NCBI GenBank assembly: GCA_013361335.1
Contig: JABFYH010000056.1
Coordinates: forward strand, 1 to 48,703
DNA: 48,703 nt
Source: Gemmatimonadaceae bacterium
GTDB taxonomy: Bacteria; Gemmatimonadota; Gemmatimonadetes; Gemmatimonadales; Gemmatimonadaceae
Direction: 5' to 3'
Part shown: piece by piece, positions 8,489-15,238 of the stretch
Layout: each line of letters starts with the position of its first letter
Numbering within the stretch: position 1 is the first letter of the stretch
The notes under the pieces: model-generated
Told to the model about the DNA's origin: nothing
Databases searched by the model: none
Seen by the model: the letters and a program-made list of their open reading frames with translations, nothing else
Made by a program: the position numbers and the translations under genes

Positions 8489-9076
8489 ATGAACACCCTC
8501 TTTCATTCCTGGTCGGACATCGGTCGGACCGTCGCCGTCTCGGCGATGGCCTTCGTGCTCATCGTCGCGCTGCTCCGGATCGTGGGGCCGCAGTCGCTCG
8601 CCAAGATGTCGGGGTTCGACGTCGTCTTCACGGTGACGATGGGATCGGTGATCGCCACCGTCGCCGTCTCGCGCGACGTCACGCTGGCGCAGGGGATCGC
8701 CGCGCTGGTGACGATGCTCGCCCTGCAGGAGATCATCCGTCGGATCCAGTCGCGCTTCCTTCCGGTGCACCATCTGGTGCGCCAGGCGCCGCGCGTGCTG
8801 CTGTGGGATGGCACGCTGCTCGAGGACCGGCTGCAGGGGAGCGGCGTGAGCGCGGACGAGATTCGCGCCGCGGTGCGCAAGGCGGGGCTGCGGTCGCTGG
8901 ACGACGCGCAGATCGTGGTGCTGGAGAATGACGGCGAGTGGTCCGTGATCGCGAAGTCGTCACAGCGGAGCGACGAGTCGGCGCTGTTCGGTCTGCCCAT
9001 TCCTGGGCGCCCGGGGCAGAGTCCCGCCGCCGGGAGCGCGACGGCCACGCCCGCGCCGGTGAACCGGCTCCCCTGA
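8489..9076 (+). CDS. YetF/DUF421 membrane protein
   Basis: A 195-residue protein with three N-terminal membrane helices (about residues 10-95) and a cytosolic DUF421 domain. The family's GSVIATVAVSRDVTL loop lies between helices. The soluble part carries RVLLWDGTLLEDRLQGSGVSADEIRAAVRKAGL and AQIVVLENDGEWSVI, which are typical of YetF-type proteins. The C-terminal 40 residues are Pro/Ala-rich and not conserved-looking. DUF421 proteins are found in envelope and sporulation contexts, with no known catalytic activity. The gene converges with mgtE, with five bases between the stops. Confidence 0.87.
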   Translation: MNTLFHSWSDIGRTVAVSAMAFVLIVALLRIVGPQSLAKMSGFDVVFTVTMGSVIATVAVSRDVTLAQGIAALVTMLALQEIIRRIQSRFLPVHHLVRQAPRVLLWDGTLLEDRLQGSGVSADEIRAAVRKAGLRSLDDAQIVVLENDGEWSVIAKSSQRSDESALFGLPIPGRPGQSPAAGSATATPAPVNRLP

Positions 9077-9081
9077 CCTCG

Positions 9082-10491
9082 TCAGAGCAGCGTACCGCGC
9101 AGGATGGCGAAGGCGACGCTGAAGTAGATGACGAGCCCCGTCACGTCGACGAGGGTGGCGACGAAGGGAGCCGACGCGCTCGCCGGGTCGAAGCCGAGCC
9201 GCTTGAGCAGGAAGGGGAGCATCGAGCCGGCGAGCGATCCGAAGGTCACGACGCCGACGAGCGCGCCTCCGACGGTGCCGGCGACGAGCGCCCAGTGCGT
9301 GCCGTAGTCGTACCAGCCGAGCTTCTGCCAGACGACGATGCGGACGATGCCGATGGCGCCGAGGATGAGCCCGAGCGCCAGCCCGGCCGGGAGCTCGCGC
9401 ATCGCGATGCGCCACCAGTCGCCCAGCCGCACCTCGCGCAGCGCCAGCGCGCGGATGATGAGCGAGGTCGCCTGCGAGCCCGAGTTGCCGCCGGAGCTGA
9501 TGATCAGCGGGATGAAGAGCGACAGCACGACCGCCTTGGCGATCTCGCCCTCGAAGTGGCCCATCGCCGTGGCGGTGAGCATCTCGCCCAGGAAGAGGGC
9601 GCAGAGCCACCCCGCGCGCTTGCGGATCATGCGGCCGAAGGTGATCTCGGTGTACGGCTCGTCGAGCGCCTCCATGCCGCCGAACTTCTGCACGTCCTCC
9701 GTCTGCTCGCGCACGATGGCGTCGATGACGTCATCGACCGTCACGATGCCGAGCACCCGACCGGTATCGTCGACGACGGGGACGGCGAGGAGGTTGTACT
9801 TGGAGATGAGCCGCGCGACATCTTCGCGGTCGGTGAGTGGCGTGACCCGCAACGGTACCCGCTTGTTGCCGACCTCGCTCACCGGTTGCGAGCGGTCGGC
9901 CGCGAGCATCAGGTCGCGCAGCGAGACCACCTGGAGGAGCCGACCGTCCGCCGGGTCGAGCAGGTAGATGGCGTAGACCGTCTCCTTGGCACGCCCGACT
10001 TCGCTGATGTACTTCAGCGCCCGGTCGACCGTCCAGGTCGTGGGCATCGAGACGAACTCCGTCGTCATGATGCCGGCCGCCGTCTCCGGCGGATAGGCGA
10101 GCAGCAGCCGCAGCGCCTCGCGTGTCGGCGCGGCGAGCAGCTTGAGGAATCGCGCCCGGTTGGCTTCGGGCAGCTCGCGGAAGAGATCGGCCTGCTGGTC
10201 GGACGACATCGCCTCGATCAGCGGGCCGGCGGCCTGATCGTTCATCTGCTGGACGATCGCGCAGCGATGTCCCTCGAGCTCCGGCTCGTCGAAGACCTGC
10301 ACGGCGAGGTCGAAGGGGAGCGCGGCCATCACCTTCGAGGCCCCGTCGGGATGCAGATCGCGCAGCGCTTCGGCGACGTCGGCGGCGCGCATTCCGCTCA
10401 GCGCCTCCGCGAGATCGACCGGATCGCCGTGCAGGAGATAAAGCAGCTCGGGCGCCGCGTTGGGCGATGGGGGCGGGTGCACGGAAGGCAT
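9082..10491 (-). CDS. mgtE: Magnesium transporter MgtE
   Basis: A 469-residue inner-membrane Mg2+ channel. Domains in order: the MgtE_N helical domain (about residues 15-125), two CBS domains (about 130-255; MTTEFVSMPTTWTVDRAL and VVDDTGRVLGIVTVDDVIDAI), the connecting helix, and five transmembrane helices from about residue 285. The pore-lining signature PFVATLVDVTGLVIYF contains the conserved Asp that coordinates Mg2+, and IISSGGNSGSQATSLIIRAL is the other family hallmark. By family knowledge, Mg2+ bound at the MgtE_N/CBS interface closes the pore. I chose the ATG at 10491; upstream sequence in frame is arginine-rich noise. Confidence 0.95.
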   Translation of the reverse strand: MPSVHPPPSPNAAPELLYLLHGDPVDLAEALSGMRAADVAEALRDLHPDGASKVMAALPFDLAVQVFDEPELEGHRCAIVQQMNDQAAGPLIEAMSSDQQADLFRELPEANRARFLKLLAAPTREALRLLLAYPPETAAGIMTTEFVSMPTTWTVDRALKYISEVGRAKETVYAIYLLDPADGRLLQVVSLRDLMLAADRSQPVSEVGNKRVPLRVTPLTDREDVARLISKYNLLAVPVVDDTGRVLGIVTVDDVIDAIVREQTEDVQKFGGMEALDEPYTEITFGRMIRKRAGWLCALFLGEMLTATAMGHFEGEIAKAVVLSLFIPLIISSGGNSGSQATSLIIRALALREVRLGDWWRIAMRELPAGLALGLILGAIGIVRIVVWQKLGWYDYGTHWALVAGTVGGALVGVVTFGSLAGSMLPFLLKRLGFDPASASAPFVATLVDVTGLVIYFSVAFAILRGTLL

Positions 10492-10551
10492 GCTGCCAGG
10501 ATATCCCGTCGACCTGACGGCAGCATGACACCGCGGTCGGAACGCGGCCGA

Positions 10552-10587
10552 CGCGGGCAGCGATCGCGCGCGCGATCGCTGCCCGCG
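10552..10587. terminator. Perfect 36-bp loopless palindrome after the DUF4142 gene
   Basis: The centre is CGATCGCGCGCGCGATCG (10561-10578), and nine further pairs extend it on each side, giving two 18-nt arms with no mismatch. It begins eight bases beyond the stop codon of the DUF4142 gene, where a hairpin terminator would stand. No T-run follows on the minus strand, so it may be a Rho-type or processing hairpin, or a protein-binding site. Confidence 0.5.
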
Positions 10588-10594
10588 CTCGTGC

Positions 10595-11128
10595 CTACTT
10601 CGCGAGCTTCTGCTGGACCGCCTTCCCCGCCGCCAGATGGGCCTGGAAGTTCGGCGCCACCTTTTCCTCGAGCGCGCGCACCTCGGCGTTCTTCGTCGCC
10701 GGAAGGAGCTGGGTCGACACGGCATCGATCACCGCCTGGTGGTAGGTCACCTCGTGGTCGATGTAGGCGTGATCGAAGGCATGTCCCTTGGCGCCGCGCA
10801 GCGTCTTCATGATCGACGCATGGTCCTTGGCCAGTGCGAAGTCCTTGCCCGGCGGGGTCGGGGTGACATGGAGCTTGTGCGCCAGATCGCGCCCCATCTG
10901 CCGCACGGCGCGATGGTCGTTCACCATCATGGTCGCGAAGCGCCGCACCTCGGGGTTCCGGCTCTTCTTCAGGGCGAGCTGGCTGGTCTCGATGTCCCAG
11001 CTGTTCGCGGCGTCGAAGATGGCGACGATGGTCGGATCATCGAGGCCGGCGGCCTGCGCGTGCGCGGCGGGAGCGGCGAGGGGAACGGTGACGGTGGCCA
11101 GGAGCAGCAGGACCGTGGACGTCTTCAT
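10595..11128 (-). CDS. DUF4142 periplasmic protein
   Basis: A 177-residue exported protein. A signal peptide ends near AHAQA (residue 26). The remainder is a helical, ferritin-like DUF4142 domain: FDAANSWDIETSQLALKKS, FATMMVNDHRAV, DFALAKDHASIMKTL, HAFDHAYIDHEVTYHQAVIDA. Its spaced His and Asp/Glu residues are what this family shows, although a metal site has not been proven for it. The ATG follows GAGG at a good distance. The gene lies upstream of mgtE on the same strand but is separated from it by a strong palindrome, so separate transcription is likely. Confidence 0.9.
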   Translation of the reverse strand: MKTSTVLLLLATVTVPLAAPAAHAQAAGLDDPTIVAIFDAANSWDIETSQLALKKSRNPEVRRFATMMVNDHRAVRQMGRDLAHKLHVTPTPPGKDFALAKDHASIMKTLRGAKGHAFDHAYIDHEVTYHQAVIDAVSTQLLPATKNAEVRALEEKVAPNFQAHLAAGKAVQQKLAK

Positions 11129-11218
11129 GGCGGACCTCGGTGAGATGGTGAGTCGGCGGCGAAGGGCTGGCCGAAGTGGCGAGCCCGACCCGCCTTCAAC
11201 GTGGAAGGGGGGATGGAA

Positions 11219-11262
11219 TAAGTCAAGAAATTTGTTGACTTAATATTTCTGGTGAGTATACT
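11219..11262 (+). promoter_or_regulatory. Sigma70-type promoter overlapped by a 24-bp dyad
   Basis: A -35 TTGACT (11235-11240) and a -10 TATACT (11257-11262) are 16 bp apart, the best promoter match in the window, in an AT-rich patch. The -35 is the right arm of an interrupted palindrome: TAAGTCAA (11219-11226), a central AAATTT flanked by G on each side, and TTGACTTA (11235-11242). A regulator bound there would block RNA polymerase. The start codon of the regulator gene is at 11291, so autorepression is the natural inference. Confidence 0.7.
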
Positions 11263-11290
11263 TCAGCACCCCGACGAAGGGAGAGATCCG

Positions 11291-11917
11291 ATGGCATGGT
11301 GGCAGCGGCTGGTGGGCGCATCGTCCCGCGGGCGCGTGGTCGCGCTGCTGCGACGCGGCGATCGCAGCGTCGAGGAGCTGGCGCGGGCGCTCGGTCTCAC
11401 CGACAACGCGGTGCGCGCGCAGCTCGCCCTGCTCGAGCGGGACGGTGTCGTGCGCGCCACCGGCATCCGGCGCGAGGGCGCCGTCGGCAAGCCCGCCACG
11501 CTCTACGGGCTCGGCCGGGGTACCTCGTCATTGTTCTCCACGGCGTATGCGCCGCTCCTCTCCGCCGTGCTGGCCGAGCTGGGCGAGCGGCTACCGACGC
11601 GCCAGGTCGACGCCGTGCTGCGCGGCGCGGGGCGCCGGCTGGCGCTGGAGGTTCCCGCGAGCGCGACCTTCGATGATCGCGCGGCCGCGGCGGCGGGGCT
11701 TCTCGTCGACATGGGAGCGGAGGCCGACCTCACGCGCACGGACGAGGGCTATGAGATCCGCGGCCATGGCTGCATCGTCGCCGACGCGGTGAGCGCCTGC
11801 CCCGCGACCTGTCGCGCCGTCGAGGAGCTGCTCTCCGAGGTGACGGGGACGCGGGTGCGCGAGCACTGCGATCGTGCGGGGCCGCCGAGCTGTCGGTTCT
11901 CGGTCCCGCGAGAGTAG
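11291..11917 (+). CDS. SufR-like winged-helix regulator with a C-terminal cysteine cluster
   Basis: A 208-residue transcription factor. Residues about 12-75 form a winged helix-turn-helix (SVEELARALGLTDNAVRAQLALLERDG, then a GKPATLYGL wing). The C-terminal domain ends with five cysteines, C161, C170, C174, C193 and C201, the last two as C-x7-C in EHCDRAGPPSCRF. That layout resembles SufR-type repressors, which bind an Fe-S cluster and sense iron or redox state. The match is by pattern, and the metal or cluster here is unproven. The ATG at 11291 follows GAAGGGAGAG; a GTG 39 bp earlier lies at the -10 and is rejected. No suf genes are adjacent. Confidence 0.75.
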   Translation: MAWWQRLVGASSRGRVVALLRRGDRSVEELARALGLTDNAVRAQLALLERDGVVRATGIRREGAVGKPATLYGLGRGTSSLFSTAYAPLLSAVLAELGERLPTRQVDAVLRGAGRRLALEVPASATFDDRAAAAAGLLVDMGAEADLTRTDEGYEIRGHGCIVADAVSACPATCRAVEELLSEVTGTRVREHCDRAGPPSCRFSVPRE

Positions 11918-11924
11918 GCGGGAT

Positions 11925-11944
11925 CGGCGCCGGACGAGGCGCCG
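11925..11944. terminator. Small hairpin between convergent genes
   Basis: CGGCGCC (11925-11931) and GGCGCCG (11938-11944) form a seven-pair stem around a six-base loop, between the stop of the SufR-like gene and the stop of the CDF gene. There is no T-run, so it is a weak terminator candidate. Confidence 0.3.
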
Positions 11945-11961
11945 CGCGGCGGCCGGTCGTC

Positions 11962-12861
11962 TCATGGACGACGCGCCCCGTGATACGGCTCCATGTGCAC
12001 GAGCACGTAGTTCACCCGCGGCGAGCCGGCACAGATGGCGTGCTTCACTCGACCCCCGAGGCTATGCGCCTCCTCGAGCGACATCGCGCCGTCGGCCTGG
12101 ACGTGCACCGTCACGCGGTAGGCCGTGCCCGCCTTCCGCACGTGCAGCTTCTCGATCGCGGCCACGCCCGGCACATTGAGCGCGGTGGTCCGGATCGGAC
12201 CGACGACGTCGGTGCCGGGCATCCGGTCCATGAGGTCGTGCGTCGCCGCGCGCAGCATCGAGACGCCGTTGAAGGCGATCACGGCCGAGGCGAGGAGCGC
12301 CGCCCAGTCGTCGGCGGCGGCCCAGCCGCCGCCGCCCCACAGGCGGCTGCCGACCAGCGCGAGGGAGATACCCACGAACGCCGCGGCCGAGGTGATGGCA
12401 TCGCTCAGGTGATGCTGCGCGTCGGCCTTCACGGCGGTGCTGCCCACCTCGCTTCCGACGGCGTGCACCCGACGCGAGAGCGTCCACTTCACGGCCATGA
12501 CGGCGACGAGCACGGCGAGCGTCCACGGCGCGGGCACCGTGTGCGGCGTGCGGATCTCGCGCACCGCTTCGACAGCGATCCCGGCCGCGGCGGCGAGGAG
12601 CATGATGGACACCGCGGCTGCCGCGAGGGCCTCTGCCTTGCCGTGGCCGTACGGATGGTCCTCGTCCGCCGGCTGCGCGGCGAGTGCCAGTCCACCCCAC
12701 ACGAGCAGCGAGGCAAGGACGTCCGCGCCCGACTCCACCGCGTCGGCGACGAGCGCATAGGTGTTGCCGACGAGCCCCGCGACGAGCTTCACGCCGGCGA
12801 GCGCCGCGTTGACGACCATCCCGGTCTGCGCCGCGCGAATGCCTCTCTGGTGCTCACTCAT
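11962..12861 (-). CDS. Cation diffusion facilitator (CDF) metal transporter
   Basis: A 299-residue inner-membrane divalent-metal/proton antiporter of the YiiP/FieF type. Six membrane helices occupy about residues 10-215. Helix 2 carries ALVADAVESGADVLAS and helix 5 carries QHHLSDAITS, supplying the Asp/His ligands of the transport site. A short DHPYGHGKAEALAA loop follows helix 2. The cytosolic C-terminal domain (VPGVAAIEKLHVRKAG to VNYVLVHMEPYH) has the ferredoxin-like pattern of CDF proteins. The substrate (Zn, Fe, Mn, Cd) is not decided by sequence. The ATG at 12861 gives a normal-length protein. It converges with the SufR-like regulator. Confidence 0.92.
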   Translation of the reverse strand: MSEHQRGIRAAQTGMVVNAALAGVKLVAGLVGNTYALVADAVESGADVLASLLVWGGLALAAQPADEDHPYGHGKAEALAAAAVSIMLLAAAAGIAVEAVREIRTPHTVPAPWTLAVLVAVMAVKWTLSRRVHAVGSEVGSTAVKADAQHHLSDAITSAAAFVGISLALVGSRLWGGGGWAAADDWAALLASAVIAFNGVSMLRAATHDLMDRMPGTDVVGPIRTTALNVPGVAAIEKLHVRKAGTAYRVTVHVQADGAMSLEEAHSLGGRVKHAICAGSPRVNYVLVHMEPYHGARRP

Positions 12862-12943
12862 GCCGGAATATACGGGCGCAGCCTCGCTGTTTAGCGAGCG
12901 CGAGCAGCCGCACGCAACACGCGCAACGTGGCGCGAGACACAT

Positions 12944-12975
12944 GGAACATTGGAACCCTGGAACACCGGAACATT
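12944..12975. repeat. Four tandem 8-bp units GGAACNNN
   Basis: GGAACATT, GGAACCCT, GGAACACC and GGAACATT follow each other without gaps. They lie in the 175-bp region between the CDF gene (minus) and the small unknown gene (plus). No coding role is apparent. Confidence 0.65.
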
Positions 12976-13036
12976 CGTCTCCGGCCAGCGTATGCGACCC
13001 GTCCTGCACGGATGCATTCCACCGAGGGGTCATGTC

Positions 13037-13387
13037 ATGAGCTCGCTCGCGATCGAAGGGTTCTACACGCTCTGTCTGCGGGACGCCATGCGGCCAGAGC
13101 ACGGCAGCCTGCCGGCGCTCGCCCGCGCCGCGTCGGATCTGGTCGCGTATGCCAGGGCACGGTCGATCGACCAGAGCGTGCTGCTCGCCGAGCTCGATCG
13201 GGCGTCGCGGTCGGTCGAGTGGGTCACGTCGTTCGAGATCGCGGTGCACACCGAAGCGGTGGCCCTTGGCCGCACGGCGATCCAGCAGGCATTCGCCCTG
13301 CCCGATCTCCTCGGCGCGCCGGGGCCCGGGGCATCCCCGAACCAGCAGTCGACGCGCGCTGTCCGATCGGACGACCTCCTCCGATGA
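13037..13387 (+). CDS. Small hypothetical protein, 116 residues
   Basis: I do not recognise this protein. It begins MSSLAIEGFYTLCLRDAM and continues as what looks like three or four amphipathic helices up to about residue 90, then a disordered tail rich in Gly, Pro and Ser. A GAGGGG lies about ten bases before the ATG. It has no signal peptide or membrane helix. It precedes the ClC gene by 80 bp on the same strand. The predicted helical content and the ribosome site favour a real gene, but confidence is moderate. Confidence 0.5.
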   Translation: MSSLAIEGFYTLCLRDAMRPEHGSLPALARAASDLVAYARARSIDQSVLLAELDRASRSVEWVTSFEIAVHTEAVALGRTAIQQAFALPDLLGAPGPGASPNQQSTRAVRSDDLLR

Positions 13388-13467
13388 ACTGCATGCGCTG
13401 ACGGCGCGGGGCGTGTGCCCCGGCTCCGGCGCGCTGGCGGGCGCTCTCGAGCGCCCATCCGTCCGCT

Positions 13468-15234
13468 ATGTTCATCTCCATGCATCCGCCGCGACTCTGG
13501 GAGCGGATCGTGGCGTGGGTGCACGAACGCGACCTCGACGAGGGCGCCCCGCTCATGATCGTTGGGGCTGTCATCGGAGCGGTCGCCGGCCTTGGCATCG
13601 TCGGGTTCTACGGACTGATCGACGTCGCCTACGCGCTCCTCTCGGCGTTTCCCCGGCGCCACGTGCCCTGGTTTGGTCAGGCGATCCTCCAGGTCGTCCT
13701 CACGGCGTTCGGCGTATGGCTGGCCTGGTTCATCGTGCGCCGCGCGCGCGCCGGCGCGGGGCAGAACGTGCCGGACGTGCAGCTCGCCGTCGCGAAGCGT
13801 GGCGGCGTGATCGCCGGGCGACCGGTCGCGGCCCGCACGCTCGCTTCGGCGGTGACCCTCGGCTCCGGCGGGTCGGTCGGAAGCGAGGGACCGGTGGCCG
13901 TGCTGGGTGCGGCCGTCGGCTCCCTGCTCGGGCGCCGGCTCCGCTTCCAGGCGCGGCATCTCAAGATCCTCGTCGGGTGCGGTGCCGCAGCCGGCATCGC
14001 CGGCGCATTCAACGCGCCCTTCGCCGGCGCCTTCTTCGCGCTGGAGGAGATTCTCGGCTCGTTCTCCGTCGGCGCGTTCAGTCCGGTCGTCATCGCGAGC
14101 GTCGTCGGCGCGCTCACCGTGCGCTCCTTCCTCGGCACGCATCCGGCATTTCACCTGCCGCAGATCGCCGACGTCCACCCCATCGAGAACGCGCTCCTCT
14201 ATCCGCTGCTCGGCGTGGCGTGCGGGCTCGCGTCGGCGCTGTACTCGCGGCTCGACGCCATGGCCCCCCGCGTGATGCGGAAGACGCCCGGCCCCGACTG
14301 GGTGCGCCCGCTCGTCGGCGGGGCGATCGTCGGTGGGATCGTCGTGTCGTCGGGTGGCTTCCTGTCGGGCAACGGACACCTGGCCATTCCGCGCGAGGTG
14401 TTCGGCGAGATGCCCTGGCACCTGCTCGTCGCGCTCGCGCTCGCGAAGATCCTCGCCACGGTGATCACCCTCGGGTCCGGCGGCTCGGGCGGGGTGTTCA
14501 CGCCGGCGCTGTTCATCGGGGCCTCGCTCGGCGGCGGGCTCGGGACGCTGGTGTCGAAGGCGTTCACCAACCACCTCGTGCATCCCGCGGCCTGGGCCCT
14601 CGTCGGCATGGCGGGACTCGTGAGTGGCGCGACGCGAGCGCCGCTGACGGCGATCTTCATCGTGTACGAGATGACGAACGACTCTGCCTACGTCGTGCCG
14701 CTCATGATCGTCTCCGTCGTCTCGTACGTGACGGCCAGGCGCTTCGCGCCATACGGGTTGTACGACGGCTGGCTCGCGGCGCGGGGTGAGCATCTGGCGC
14801 ACGGCGTCGATCAGTCGGTGATGGAGCATATCCGGGTGCGCGACGTGCTGGACGCGGACGTGCCGCGCGCCGCGCCGGCGATGCGCGTCGACGAGGTCGC
14901 GCGACTGATGCGCGATGCGCGCCTCGGGACGGTGGCGGTCGTCGACGAGGATGGGGCGCTGGTGGGCGCGATCGGCCACCTCGCGCTGCACGATGCGCTG
15001 CTTCAACCGGTCGAGACGCGACAGCTCGTGATCGCCGAGGACCTCGTGGAGCGGCTGGAAGCGGTGCGGCCCGCGCAGTCGCTGCGTGCCGCGCTCGCGG
15101 TGATGAACGCGCGCGGACGTGATGCGATCCCTGTCGTCGAGGCGACGGACGGTGGACGCGAGCGATTCGTCGGGGTCGTCTCCCGCGCGGCCGCGTTCGC
15201 CGCGTACGACCGCGCCATCGAGCATGCCGTGTAG
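13468..15234 (+). CDS. ClC-family chloride channel/exchanger with C-terminal CBS domains
   Basis: A 588-residue membrane protein. The ClC core (about residues 25-435) contains GSGGSVGSEGP, the position of GREGP: the gating Glu is kept, but the preceding Arg is Ser. FNAPFAGAFFALEEI retains the two acidic residues where exchangers hold the internal proton Glu, and GSGGSGGVFTPALF is the GxFxP anion site. Two CBS domains (about 455-585) end the protein and may bind nucleotides. Both key Glu positions are present, so a Cl-/H+ antiporter is possible as well as a channel. The start is ATG 13468 or the in-frame ATG at 13480. Confidence 0.93.
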   Translation: MFISMHPPRLWERIVAWVHERDLDEGAPLMIVGAVIGAVAGLGIVGFYGLIDVAYALLSAFPRRHVPWFGQAILQVVLTAFGVWLAWFIVRRARAGAGQNVPDVQLAVAKRGGVIAGRPVAARTLASAVTLGSGGSVGSEGPVAVLGAAVGSLLGRRLRFQARHLKILVGCGAAAGIAGAFNAPFAGAFFALEEILGSFSVGAFSPVVIASVVGALTVRSFLGTHPAFHLPQIADVHPIENALLYPLLGVACGLASALYSRLDAMAPRVMRKTPGPDWVRPLVGGAIVGGIVVSSGGFLSGNGHLAIPREVFGEMPWHLLVALALAKILATVITLGSGGSGGVFTPALFIGASLGGGLGTLVSKAFTNHLVHPAAWALVGMAGLVSGATRAPLTAIFIVYEMTNDSAYVVPLMIVSVVSYVTARRFAPYGLYDGWLAARGEHLAHGVDQSVMEHIRVRDVLDADVPRAAPAMRVDEVARLMRDARLGTVAVVDEDGALVGAIGHLALHDALLQPVETRQLVIAEDLVERLEAVRPAQSLRAALAVMNARGRDAIPVVEATDGGRERFVGVVSRAAAFAAYDRAIEHAV

Positions 15235-15238
15235 CCGG

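Noticed and set aside
11252..11290. GTG start for the SufR-like regulator
   Set aside because: It falls within the promoter, five bases before the -10, upstream of any likely transcript start. The ATG at 11291 has a good ribosome site.
13063..15225. A 720-residue open frame antisense to the ClC gene
   Set aside because: It is rich in Arg, His and Glu with no domain, as expected for the mirror of a GC-rich gene. The plus-strand ClC protein has clear family motifs.
13468..15234. Loss of function in the ClC protein because GREGP reads GSEGP
   Set aside because: The essential gating Glu is kept; only the neighbouring Arg changes, which does not by itself show inactivity.
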